A stretch of 64,000 nucleotides of DNA from Modestobacter sp. VKM Ac-2985 (GTDB taxonomy: Bacteria > Actinomycetota > Actinomycetes > Mycobacteriales > Geodermatophilaceae): NCBI RefSeq assembly GCF_026967925.1, contig NZ_JAPVBI010000003.1, forward strand, positions 63,060 through 127,059, given 5' to 3'. A program made the translations under genes and the position numbers. Under the pieces are notes generated by a model, which was given only the letters and a program-made list of their open reading frames with translations, had not been told where the DNA came from and made no database searches. Shown one piece after another: positions 34,593-42,735 of the stretch; the stretch's first letter is position 1; each line of letters opens with the position of its first letter.

Positions 34593-35750
34593 TCAGTCGC
34601 CGTGGGTGGCGGCGACCGCGGCCCGGACGACGGCAGCAGGGTCACCGGTCTCGCCGAAGACCGCCCGTTGCAGCGTCGCCCCGGTGCCGCGGCGCAGGAC
34701 GGCGCCGACGCCCTCCTCCACCCGCTCGGCGTCCCCGCTGTCGCGCAGGGCCGCGCCGACGTGGTCGACCAGGGCGGCCACCACCTCGGCCGCCGGGGCG
34801 GGGTGGCCGGTCCGCGGGTCGACCAGGTCCCCGGTCAGCCCGGAGCGGCCGGCCCGCCAGCCGGCGACGCGGAGCACCTCGGTCCGCATCTCCGGGGCGG
34901 CGACGCCGGCCCGCCACTCCCGGGCCGCGGTCTCCACCAGACCGCGCACCAGCCCGGCCAGCAGGACGGCGTCCTCCACCCGCAGGGCCACGTCGGACAC
35001 CCGGACCTCCACGGTCGGCCAGGTGGCCGAGAGGCGGGCGTCGAAGTAGACCATCCCCTCGTCGAGCACCGTGTCGGTGGCGACCAGGTCGGCGATCAGC
35101 TGGTGATACCGCGCCGGGGTGCCGAACACCGCGTTCGGGCCGGCGGAGGGCCACCGGTTCCAGACCTGGGAACGGAAGCTGGCGTAGCCGGTCTCACGCC
35201 CGGACCAGAACGGCGAGTTGGTGGTCAGCGCGGTCAGCACCGGCAGCCACACCCGGATCCGGTCGAGGACGGCGACCCCTTCCTCGTCACCGTCCACGGA
35301 GACGTGCACGTGGCAGCCGCAGGTGAGCACCTCCGCAGCGGTCAGGCCGAACACCTCGACCATCTGCGCGTACCGCTCCCCCGGCGTCGTCTCCGGCTCC
35401 ACCGCCACCGGCGAGCTGGCCAGGGCCGCGACCCGGGCGCCCACCGTCACAGCGGCGGCATCGGCACGGGAGCGCCAGTGCCGCAGCTCCGCGACCACCT
35501 CGTCGAGCCCCCGGCAGACCCGGGTGCCCAGCTCGATCTGCTGCTCCTTCAACTCGGGCACCAGCCGCGGACCACCCGAGGCACCGCTGGCGTCGGGCGC
35601 CTCGTCCGACTGCTCGGCCCGGTCGTGCTCCTGGACCGTCTCCCCCTCACCGCGGCGGGCGGCCACCTCGAGGGCCTCCGGAGCCAGGGGCACGGGCGTG
35701 CCCGCCGGGTCCACGACGAGCAGCTCTTCCTCGACTCCCACGGTGCGCAC
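34593..35750 (-). CDS. Carboxylate-amine ligase, glutamate-cysteine ligase type 2 (YbdK-like)
   Basis: A 385-residue ATP-dependent ligase. The N-terminal VGVEEELLVVD and the later CGCHVHVSVD and NSPFWSGRETGYASFRSQVWNRWP are classic YbdK/GCS2 motifs. Family members join glutamate to amines, weakly to cysteine; in actinobacteria some are linked to ergothioneine or mycothiol-like redox chemistry, but no such gene lies nearby. It diverges from the recombinase-like gene. Confidence 0.9.
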   Translation of the reverse strand: MRTVGVEEELLVVDPAGTPVPLAPEALEVAARRGEGETVQEHDRAEQSDEAPDASGASGGPRLVPELKEQQIELGTRVCRGLDEVVAELRHWRSRADAAAVTVGARVAALASSPVAVEPETTPGERYAQMVEVFGLTAAEVLTCGCHVHVSVDGDEEGVAVLDRIRVWLPVLTALTTNSPFWSGRETGYASFRSQVWNRWPSAGPNAVFGTPARYHQLIADLVATDTVLDEGMVYFDARLSATWPTVEVRVSDVALRVEDAVLLAGLVRGLVETAAREWRAGVAAPEMRTEVLRVAGWRAGRSGLTGDLVDPRTGHPAPAAEVVAALVDHVGAALRDSGDAERVEEGVGAVLRRGTGATLQRAVFGETGDPAAVVRAAVAATHGD

Positions 35751-35890
35751 CGCCCCATGGTCACCGGGACCGGGGGGACCCTGCTGGCTGGGTGGGGCGG
35801 ATTGCAGTCCAGATCACCGTGGTCGCTGATGCGCACCCGGAGGGTGCGCCTTGTGTCCATGGCAGGTGACGACGACGATGAATCGCGACA

Positions 35891-35912
35891 TTGTTGGTGA
35901 TAACGGTAGTAT
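35891..35912 (+). repeat. Copy 3 of dispersed motif (variant GTTGGTGATAACGG)
   Basis: Reads TTGTTGGTGATAACGGTAGTAT on the plus strand; one base differs from the 14-base core of the other copies. It is the only copy directly abutting a start codon (ATG at 35919) and shares GTAT downstream with copy 4. Confidence 0.65.
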
Positions 35913-35918
35913 CTCGCC

Positions 35919-36764
35919 ATGTCAGGTGCATGGCAGCCACCGCTGCCGGAGATGCCGGCTCCACCCCCGGCCCGCGCCTGGGCCCGGTTGCCCGGGCCGC
36001 CCGGGTACGAGCCGCAGTGGCGGCGGCTGGTCGAGGCGGCTCTGGAGCTCGGACTGGGGCCCGAGGCCCTGGCCGAGACCGGGCTCGAGCCGTTGGCCGC
36101 GGCCCGCGAGTGGAAGCCGGCCACCATCGCCCTGTACAGCAAGGTCGCCCGCTACGGCGGGATCGGGGTCCCCCGGGCCACCACGCCCGAGCCCGACCCG
36201 GTCACGCTCGACCTGCGGGAGCTGACCCGGGTGCGAAGCGAGGCGCCGGAACACCTGCGTTCGGTCGCCTGGTGTGCGCTCGCCCTGGGCTGGCCCGGGA
36301 CGGTGGGACAGTTCCGGGCGTTGCGCCGCGACCAGGTGCACGCCACGACCCGCCGCCTCGAGGTGTCCACCGAGGACGGTGAGTGGTCAGTGCCCGGTGC
36401 GCTGATCGCCTGGCACGCCTGGGAGGCCGTCCGCAGCCGGTTCCCCGGCCTGGCCGCGAGCCCCTGGGTGCTGCCGGCCCTGCGGCGGGGGCCGGGCCCG
36501 AGCTCGCACGTCGGTGGACAGCTCTCCACCCAGGCCCTGCAGGTGACGTTCGCCAAGCACGCCGTCCGTACCGCCACGGCCATGCGCGCCACGGCCCCGG
36601 CGAGCCGCCGCGAGCAGGTCGAGGAGCTGGCAGCCGACTACCTCACGCTCTCCTACGACTCCTACCGTCGGCTGGCGCTGGCCGGCGGGGCGCCGCCGGT
36701 GGGCCCCCGCGGGGCGGTGCGGGCACTCCGTGTCGTGGGCCGTCGCGCTCGACTGGCCGGCTGA
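35919..36764 (+). CDS. Divergent tyrosine-recombinase-like protein, probably catalytically degenerate
   Basis: A 281-residue protein with no firm family. The middle part resembles the catalytic fold of tyrosine recombinases: VAWCALALGWPGTVGQFRALRRDQV aligns by eye with the 'TGLRxsEllaLrWsDid' block, TRRLEVSTEDGEWSVPG with the beta-hairpin, AKHAVRTATAMRA with the HxLRHTxAT helix, and LSYDSYRRL with the terminal tyrosine region. The first arginine is replaced (GWP), so activity is unlikely. It could be a fossil integrase or a repurposed DNA-binding protein. No att duplication was found. It converges on the radical SAM gene. Confidence 0.4.
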   Translation: MSGAWQPPLPEMPAPPPARAWARLPGPPGYEPQWRRLVEAALELGLGPEALAETGLEPLAAAREWKPATIALYSKVARYGGIGVPRATTPEPDPVTLDLRELTRVRSEAPEHLRSVAWCALALGWPGTVGQFRALRRDQVHATTRRLEVSTEDGEWSVPGALIAWHAWEAVRSRFPGLAASPWVLPALRRGPGPSSHVGGQLSTQALQVTFAKHAVRTATAMRATAPASRREQVEELAADYLTLSYDSYRRLALAGGAPPVGPRGAVRALRVVGRRARLAG

Positions 36765-36777
36765 GCACCCACCCGCC

Positions 36778-38922
36778 TCAGCACAACGAGAGCTGCTCGG
36801 GGGGCTCCTCGACCGCCGTCGGCGCCGGCCGACGGGTGGGCAGGCTGCCGGCGGGGAAACCCGCCGACTCGTCCCCGGGCAGCCCGAGGCCGCTGCCGGT
36901 GTCGACGCCCCGTGCCGCTCCCCCGCTCTGCCGGTCCAGGCCGTACCGCGCGAGCACCGGGGCCACCCGGCCGGCCAGCCATGTGCGGTACTCGGCCGGC
37001 ACGTAGGCGCCGCGGCCGTAGAGCTGGCGGTACCGGCCGACCAGCCCGGGGTGCTCCCGGGACAGCCAGGCGGTGAACCACTCCCGGGCTCCCGGGCGCA
37101 GGTGCAGCGGCAGCACGGTCACCCCGGTGGCCCCGGCCTCGGCGATGGCGCCGATCGCCGCCGTCAGGTGCTCCATCCGGTCGGTGAGGCCGGGCAGCAC
37201 CGGGGCCAGGAAGACCCCGCAGGGCAGCCCGGCGTCGGTGATCGCCCGCACGAGGTCCAGCCGCGCCCGGGGTGAGGGTGCGCCGGGCTCCAGGGCGGCG
37301 TGCAGGTCGTCGTCCCAGATCGCCATCGACACGCCCATCCCCACCGGGACGTCGCGCGATGCGGCAGCGAGCCGGGGGACGTCCCGGCGGGCCAGCGTGC
37401 CCTTGGTCAGCACCGAGAACGGCGTGCCCGACCGGGCCAGCGCGTCGATGATCCCGGGCATCAGCCGGTAGCGGCCCTCGGCCCGCTGGTACGGGTCGGT
37501 GTTGGTGCCCAGCGCGACGTGTTCCCGCTGCCAGGACGGCCGCGCGAGCTCACGCCGCAGCACGTCGACGACGTTGGTCTTGACCACGATCTGCTGGTCG
37601 AAGTCGGCGCCGCTGTCCAGCTCCAGCCACTCGTGCGTCCCTCGGGCGAAGCAGTTGTGGCTCACGACGCCGTTCGCGATGAAGTCCCCCGTGCCGGTGG
37701 TGATGTCGTACATCGGCATCTCCAGACCGAGGTCTTCGACCTCGGTCACCCGTAGATCAGCCGTGCTCTTGATGGCCGTGCCCTGCACCTGGCACTTCCG
37801 CCGGATGGCCGGGTCGACGAGGTGGATGAAGCGCAGGTGCTCCTTCAGCCCCCCGCGCAGGCGGACCGTCCGTACCCGGTTCGCCAGGCGCCTGTCCTCC
37901 AGGACGCTGTCGAAGCCCAATGCGGTGAAGGCGGCACTCGTCCGTTCGAGCATCTCGTCATCGGCGTTGGTGATCCTGAGGACGTGCTGGCTCCGGCTGC
38001 CCTCGGCGTCGAAGACGCCAGCCAGGAAACCCCGGTGCCAGGCACCTGACGGCTGTTCCGGCCAGGCGATGAGCTCGAAGATCCGGGACACGGAGGCGGC
38101 TGACGACGTCCTGATGGCGCTCATCGCGCGGCGCTCGGGGGTGACAGCGGAGAACTCGAACCAATCGGTCGAGATGCCCGCTTGCGTGAGGTACGCCTGT
38201 GATCGCCGGAGGCCGTTCAGGTCGGCCAACGCGAGTCGGAAACGGTGCACGTCACCATGGAGCCGCCCGGCTCGTTGGTAGCGGTACACCTTGAGGTGCG
38301 CGTCTCCGCGAACCATGCCGGTCAGGTATCCCCGCCGGTAGTCCTCGCAGACGTCGACCGTCAGAGCTGACCGGCCGAAGCCGAGCAGTTCGTCGTTGGT
38401 CGTCAGGTGCGGGCGCTGACCCGCTCCGCGGCTCGCGTCGGTGACGTGCTTCCAGCCACGCCCGGTCAGGAACCGATGGTCACCGCTCGCGACGATCCTC
38501 GTGCCATCGGCGAGGGTCACCCGGTGGGCGGGCTTGACCGTCGACCAGTGCGCCAGCACCTCCGTCTCGACGTACCGGCGGTAGCGGTCTCTCTTCTCCG
38601 TCCCGATGATCCGGTCCCCCACCACCAGGTCGGCGATGCCCTGCTGGGAGCCATCCGCCATCAGCACCTGGGTGTCGCCCGACAGGCAGTACACGCACGC
38701 ATGCGAGCAGCCCCGGTAGGGGTTGATCGTGTGGCCGAATGGCATCGCCGAGCCCTTGGGCACCGCGTTCAGCGCGCTCTTGGCCCGCACCTCGTGGAAG
38801 GTCAGACCCGGGAACTCCGGCACCTGCACGCTGCGCAGCAGGCCGCGGACGTCGGGCAGCCCGGGCAGGGTGGTCGGTTCGTCGAAGTCCAGTCGCTGGG
38901 CGTCCCACCGCATGCCGCCCAT
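36778..38922 (-). CDS. Intein-containing Rv2578c-family radical SAM protein
   Basis: A 714-residue precursor. Removing residues 79-423 (an intein) leaves about 369 residues of an Rv2578c-type radical SAM protein, distantly like spore photoproduct lyase. The cluster motif is C72-SHA-C76-VY-C, and the intein sits exactly before its third cysteine: the precursor has the intein's own Cys79 there, and the true cysteine is residue 424 (CFARGTHEW). The cluster site is only restored by splicing. A LexA-type SOS box touches the start, suggesting a DNA-damage role. ATG 38913 (MRWDAQRLD) is an alternative start that better fits relatives and leaves 10 bp to the box. Confidence 0.93.
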   Translation of the reverse strand: MGGMRWDAQRLDFDEPTTLPGLPDVRGLLRSVQVPEFPGLTFHEVRAKSALNAVPKGSAMPFGHTINPYRGCSHACVYCLSGDTQVLMADGSQQGIADLVVGDRIIGTEKRDRYRRYVETEVLAHWSTVKPAHRVTLADGTRIVASGDHRFLTGRGWKHVTDASRGAGQRPHLTTNDELLGFGRSALTVDVCEDYRRGYLTGMVRGDAHLKVYRYQRAGRLHGDVHRFRLALADLNGLRRSQAYLTQAGISTDWFEFSAVTPERRAMSAIRTSSAASVSRIFELIAWPEQPSGAWHRGFLAGVFDAEGSRSQHVLRITNADDEMLERTSAAFTALGFDSVLEDRRLANRVRTVRLRGGLKEHLRFIHLVDPAIRRKCQVQGTAIKSTADLRVTEVEDLGLEMPMYDITTGTGDFIANGVVSHNCFARGTHEWLELDSGADFDQQIVVKTNVVDVLRRELARPSWQREHVALGTNTDPYQRAEGRYRLMPGIIDALARSGTPFSVLTKGTLARRDVPRLAAASRDVPVGMGVSMAIWDDDLHAALEPGAPSPRARLDLVRAITDAGLPCGVFLAPVLPGLTDRMEHLTAAIGAIAEAGATGVTVLPLHLRPGAREWFTAWLSREHPGLVGRYRQLYGRGAYVPAEYRTWLAGRVAPVLARYGLDRQSGGAARGVDTGSGLGLPGDESAGFPAGSLPTRRPAPTAVEEPPEQLSLC
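37654..38688 (-). mobile_element. Class 1 intein with LAGLIDADG homing endonuclease
   Basis: 345 residues, from Cys79 (block A CLSGDTQVLMADG) to Asn423 (block G GVVSHN) followed by Cys424 as the +1 nucleophile. Block B is seen as RIVASGDHRFLTG. Two LAGLIDADG helices are intact: GYLTGMVRGDAH around 198-209 and GFLAGVFDAEGS around 298-309, so the endonuclease may still be active and the element mobile. The reading frame is open throughout. Confidence 0.95.
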
Positions 38923-38923
38923 C

Positions 38924-38937
38924 CGAACACATGTTCG
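38924..38937. promoter_or_regulatory. LexA SOS box (CGAACACATGTTCG)
   Basis: Perfect inverted CGAAC/GTTCG with a four-base centre, the mycobacterial/actinobacterial SOS box. It lies one base upstream of the first possible ATG of the radical SAM gene. From memory, the M. tuberculosis orthologue Rv2578c (splB) is among LexA-box genes. Confidence 0.88.
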
Positions 38938-38960
38938 ACCGGCTTTCGAGTCACCTCAGG

Positions 38961-39296
38961 TCAGTACGGTCCGAGGCTCCCGGACGGTGCGGCGGCGTCC
39001 CCTTGCTTGAGCTCGACGAAGACGGTGTGCGTCGGCGTCGTACCGATGTTCTCCCCGGCGTGCTCCTGCGCCGAGAGCCATCGGGCGGCGCCGGCGGGGA
39101 GCTCCACGTCGACCTCCCGACCGCCGGTGGACAGCCGCCGCCGGAACGAGCTCAGCGTGACCATCACGCTGTCCGGGTGCCGGTGCGGCGTGGTGCGGTG
39201 GCCCGGCGCGTCCTCGTACTCGAGCACCCGGACGCGGGCGTTCTCGAAGACCACGCGGTAGCTGTCGCCGTTGCTGCTGATCGGGTCGAGGTCCAT
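38961..39296 (-). CDS. Small cupin-fold protein
   Basis: A 111-residue protein with a single cupin domain. HRTTPHRHPDSVMV carries the metal-binding histidines of cupin motif 1, and GTTPTHTVFVEL the second. Such one-domain cupins bind a metal and serve as sugar-binding, dioxygenase or stress proteins; no clue to the substrate. The ATG at 39296 is preferred to a TTG at 39302. It lies between the SOS-boxed radical SAM gene and the lrp-type gene, with 53 bp to the latter. Confidence 0.75.
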   Translation of the reverse strand: MDLDPISSNGDSYRVVFENARVRVLEYEDAPGHRTTPHRHPDSVMVTLSSFRRRLSTGGREVDVELPAGAARWLSAQEHAGENIGTTPTHTVFVELKQGDAAAPSGSLGPY

Positions 39297-39349
39297 GGGC
39301 AAACGCAGCGCCGGCCGACGTCGGCCGGTCGGGTCTCGTGTGCGCCCGG

Positions 39350-39832
39350 TCAGACCGGCGGGCGGTCCTCGTAGAAGGTGGAGAGGACGACGGTGGTCCG
39401 GGTGGTCACGTTGGCCGCCGACCGGATCTCGTGCAGCAGCGCCTCGAGCGCATCGGGCGAGGCCACCCGCACCTTGAGGATGTAGCTCTCCACCCCGGCC
39501 ACCGAGTGGCAGGCCTCGATGGCCGACAGGTGCGCCAGTCGGGTCGGTGCGTCGTCGGGCTGGGCGGCCTCGATCGGGGTGATGGAGACGAACGCGGTCA
39601 GCGGCAGCCCGAGCCCCTTGGCGTCCAGCTGCGCCGCGTAGCCGGTGATCAGCCCGCGCTGTTCCAGCCGGCGGACCCGCTGGTGCACCGCGGACACCGA
39701 CAGCCCGACCCGCTCGGCCAGGTCGGTGAAGCTGGCCCGCCCGTCGCGGGCCAGCGCGCTCAGCAGCTCGCGGTCGACGTCCTGGGCCGCCGTCGGCCCG
39801 CCCGGCTCAGCCGGGGAGTTCGACGAGCTCAC
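39350..39832 (-). CDS. Lrp/AsnC-family transcriptional regulator
   Basis: A 160-residue regulator: N-terminal helix-turn-helix (DVDRELLSALARDGRASFTDLAERVGLSVSAVHQRVRRLEQRGLI, residues 18-62) and a C-terminal RAM domain sensing small molecules, usually amino acids. The GTG at 39832 overlaps the end of the peptidase gene by 26 bp. It may govern the peptidase or the nearby amino-acid genes, but no operator could be recognised. Confidence 0.9.
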   Translation of the reverse strand: MSSSNSPAEPGGPTAAQDVDRELLSALARDGRASFTDLAERVGLSVSAVHQRVRRLEQRGLITGYAAQLDAKGLGLPLTAFVSITPIEAAQPDDAPTRLAHLSAIEACHSVAGVESYILKVRVASPDALEALLHEIRSAANVTTRTTVVLSTFYEDRPPV

Positions 39833-40958
39833 GGGGACCGTTGTTGAGGTTGCGGACCCCGTCGTCGGTGCAGACGACGATGTCCTCGATCCGGGCGCCG
39901 TAGCGGCCGGGCAGGTAGATGCCGGGCTCGACCGAGAAGGCCATCCCCGGCTCCAGCGGCAGGTCGTTGCCGGCGACGACGTAGGGCGCCTCGTGGGTGT
40001 CCAGCCCGATGCCGTGCCCGGTGCGGTGGATGAAGTGCTCACCGAAGCCGGCCTTGGTGATGACGTCGCGGGCCACGGCGTCGACCTGGGCGCAGGTGAC
40101 ACCAGGGCGCACCGCGGCGACGGCCGCCGCCTGCGCCCGCTGCAGGACGGTGAACCACTCGACCAGACCGCGGGCGGCGTACCCGCCGACCAGGTAGGTG
40201 CGGGTGCAGTCGGAGCGGTACCCGGTCGCGGTCTCCCCGCCGATGTCCACGACGACCACGTCGCCGGCCTCGATCACCCGGTCGGAGACCTCGTGGTGCG
40301 GGCTGGCCCCGTTGGGGCCCGAGCCGATGATGGTGAAGTCGACGCCGACGTGGCCCTCGGCCAGGATCCCCGCGGCGACGTCGGCCCCGACCTCGGCCTC
40401 CGTCCGCCCGACCCGCAGCCACTCCCCCATCCGGGCGTGCACCCGGTCGATCGCCGCACCGGCGATGGCCAGCTCCTCGATCTCGGCCGGCGTCTTCACC
40501 ATCCGCAGCCGGTCGATGACCGGGCTGGCCAGCTCCAGCGCGGAACCGGGCAGCGCCCGCTGGATGCCCAGCGCGTGTTCGGCCCAGGTACGCGAGCCGA
40601 CGGCCACCCGGGCCGGCGCCTTGCCCAGCCGGGCGGTGACCGCCTCGGCCAGCCGGGCGAAGGAGTCGTCGGTCTCGTCCCAGGCCAGCACCTCCAGCCC
40701 CAGCGAACCGGCCGGGGAGGCGGCGATCATCGGCGCCTCCAGCCGCGGCACCACCAGCAGCGGCTCACCCCGGCGGGGCACGGCCAGGGCGGTCAGCCGC
40801 TCCATGGCGTGCGCGTCGTAGCCGCAGAGGTAGCGCAGGTCGGAGCCGGGCGTGACGACGACGACGTCGATGCCCAGCTCGTCGGCGACGGCGCGGGCGG
40901 CGTGCACCCGGTCGATGGACACCAGCGGGGAGGAGGGAGGAGGAGAGACGGCGACCAC
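39807..40958 (-). CDS. M24-family Xaa-Pro peptidase
   Basis: A 383-residue metallopeptidase. The creatinase N-terminal domain (1-135) is followed by the pita-bread fold with the five metal ligands: VVDIGGE and SDCTRTY aspartates, HRTGHGIGLD histidine, SVEPGIYLPG and ARIEDIV glutamates. It cleaves the amino-terminal residue in front of proline, so serves dipeptide and peptide turnover in the cytosol. Its end overlaps the Lrp gene; it diverges from the exonuclease. Confidence 0.92.
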   Translation of the reverse strand: MVAVSPPPSSPLVSIDRVHAARAVADELGIDVVVVTPGSDLRYLCGYDAHAMERLTALAVPRRGEPLLVVPRLEAPMIAASPAGSLGLEVLAWDETDDSFARLAEAVTARLGKAPARVAVGSRTWAEHALGIQRALPGSALELASPVIDRLRMVKTPAEIEELAIAGAAIDRVHARMGEWLRVGRTEAEVGADVAAGILAEGHVGVDFTIIGSGPNGASPHHEVSDRVIEAGDVVVVDIGGETATGYRSDCTRTYLVGGYAARGLVEWFTVLQRAQAAAVAAVRPGVTCAQVDAVARDVITKAGFGEHFIHRTGHGIGLDTHEAPYVVAGNDLPLEPGMAFSVEPGIYLPGRYGARIEDIVVCTDDGVRNLNNGPRELVELPG

Positions 40959-41024
40959 GTGCGCAGACTATCCACGGAGCACGACAGGTCCGTCCGTCGT
41001 CATCGCACCGTTACCGTGCCCGGC

Positions 41025-41942
41025 GTGACGACGATGCTGCTGGACGCGGCGAGCCTGTACTTCCGCGCCTTCTACGGGGTGCCGACCAGCGTGACCGGGC
41101 CGCACGGCCGGCCGGTCAACGCCGTCCGCGGGTTCCTGGACATGACCGCCCGGCTCGTCGTCGCCCACTCCCCCAGCCGGCTGGTCGCCTGCTGGGACGA
41201 CGACTGGCGCCCGGCGTTCCGGGTGGCGGCGCTGCCCAGCTACAAGGCGCACCGGGTGGCGCCAGCGGGCGGTGAGGAGGTGCCCGACGAGCTCGGGCCG
41301 CAGGTCCCGGTGCTGGTCGAGGTGCTCGCCGCCGCCGGGCTGACCCGGGTGGGCGCACCCGGCTACGAGGCCGACGACGTGATCGGGACGCTCGCCACCC
41401 GGGCCCGCGGGCCGGTCGACGTGGTCACCGGCGACCGCGACCTCTTCCAGCTGGTCGACGACGCCCGCGACGTCCGGGTGCTGTACACCAACCGCGGCAT
41501 CAACGACCTGGAGTTCGTCGACGAGGCGGCGGTCGCGGCCAAGTACGGCATCCCCGGCCGCTCCTACGCCGACTTCGCGGTGCTCCGCGGCGACCCCAGC
41601 GACGGGCTGCCCGGGGTGTCCGGCGTCGGGGCGAAGACGGCCGCCGCGCTGATCAACGAGTTCGGCTCCCTGGCCGGCATCCGGGAGGCGGCTGCCCGCA
41701 CCGCCGTCCCGAAGGCGCCGCTGACCGCGGCCGTGCTGAAGAAGCTGCACGCGGCTGCGGACTACCTCGACGCCGCCCCCGAGGTGGTCGCCGTCGTCAC
41801 CACCATCGACCTGCCACCCGTGGACGGCGCACTCCCCCGCGAGCCGGCCGACGCCGAGGCGCTCGCCGCGCTGGCCGAGGCGCACGGGCTGGAGTCCTCG
41901 GTCCGCCGGCTGGGGTCGGCGCTGGGCTGGTCGGCGGGCTGA
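41025..41942 (+). CDS. 5'-3' exonuclease / FEN-like nuclease (Pol I N-terminal-like)
   Basis: A 305-residue stand-alone 5' nuclease. MLLDAASLYFRAFYG, WDDDWRPAFR, YEADDVIGTLA and VVTGDRDLFQLV carry the metal-binding acidic cluster, and the helix-hairpin-helix GDPSDGLPGVSGVGAKTAAALI binds DNA. It should trim RNA primers or flaps. The GTG at 41025 has TACCGT 7 nt upstream, a leaderless-type -10. It converges on the DUF4333 gene with 7 bp between. Confidence 0.92.
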   Translation: MTTMLLDAASLYFRAFYGVPTSVTGPHGRPVNAVRGFLDMTARLVVAHSPSRLVACWDDDWRPAFRVAALPSYKAHRVAPAGGEEVPDELGPQVPVLVEVLAAAGLTRVGAPGYEADDVIGTLATRARGPVDVVTGDRDLFQLVDDARDVRVLYTNRGINDLEFVDEAAVAAKYGIPGRSYADFAVLRGDPSDGLPGVSGVGAKTAAALINEFGSLAGIREAAARTAVPKAPLTAAVLKKLHAAADYLDAAPEVVAVVTTIDLPPVDGALPREPADAEALAALAEAHGLESSVRRLGSALGWSAG

Positions 41943-41949
41943 GCCCCCG

Positions 41950-42666
41950 TCAGCCCTCGGACCAGGTGTAGTCGCCGTCCTCACCGCGGAGCGTGAGGGT
42001 GAGGGTGACCGGTTCGCCGTCGGCGGTGCGGCCGGCGCACGAGTAGGTGGCGCCGTCGAGGACCGGGAGCTCCTCCGCGCAGCTGAGGTCCAGCGCGATG
42101 CCCTCCCGGTCCTCGAACTGGCCGGCGACGGCGCGCTCGACCGCCGCCGGGTCGAGCCGGGTGGAGCCGAAGGGGGACGGCAGGGTGAGCGCGGCCGCCA
42201 CCAGCAGGGCCGCCAGGACGCCCAGCCCCAGCAACCGCGGCCGCCGAGAGCGGGTCCGGGCCGGGGGCGCGGGCGGACCCCAGCCGCCGGGGAACCCCTG
42301 CTGCTCGGAGAGCTGCCCCGACGGCGGGCCCCAGCCACTCGACCCACCAGGACCGCCCAGCGGCGGGCCCCAGCCACCGGACTGCCCGTGCTGGTGCGGC
42401 TGGGCGTGGGAGGACGGGGGTCCGTACTGAGGTGGGGGGCCGTACTGCGTCGGCTGGCCGTACGGGGATGGCTGCCCGTACGGAGCAGGCGCGCCCCAGC
42501 GCGGGTGTTCCGCGGGCCGTCCCGGGGCGGCCGAGGTCGGTCCCCAGCCGCCCTGCGGGCCGCTGCCTCCCGGCGCCCCCGGCCGGGAGCCGGGCGCGGG
42601 CCCCGTCGACGGCTCGGGGCGCGCCCACGGGGACTGCGGGTCCTCGCCCTGCGGCGGCTGGCTCAT
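41950..42666 (-). CDS. Membrane-anchored DUF4333 protein with Pro/Gly-rich cytoplasmic tail
   Basis: A 238-residue protein. The first 135 residues are a low-complexity Pro/Gly/Gln/Tyr tail with repeated PYGQP, QYGPP and GWGPP, then one transmembrane helix (about 146-166) and an exported DUF4333 domain with two cysteines (LDLSCAEEL and TYSCAG) likely disulphide bonded. Such proteins occur in mycobacteria, role unknown. A GAGGAG site precedes the ATG. Confidence 0.85.
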   Translation of the reverse strand: MSQPPQGEDPQSPWARPEPSTGPAPGSRPGAPGGSGPQGGWGPTSAAPGRPAEHPRWGAPAPYGQPSPYGQPTQYGPPPQYGPPSSHAQPHQHGQSGGWGPPLGGPGGSSGWGPPSGQLSEQQGFPGGWGPPAPPARTRSRRPRLLGLGVLAALLVAAALTLPSPFGSTRLDPAAVERAVAGQFEDREGIALDLSCAEELPVLDGATYSCAGRTADGEPVTLTLTLRGEDGDYTWSEG

Positions 42667-42735
42667 CGTGGCTCCTCGATCAGGCCCGGCACCCCGGGGC
42701 GGGCCGATTGTGTCCCACCGGCCGCAGCCTTCGGC

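Noticed and set aside
35919..36764. Gene as part of a prophage or integrative element
   Set aside because: Neighbours are ordinary chromosomal genes, no tRNA, no direct repeats or phage genes.
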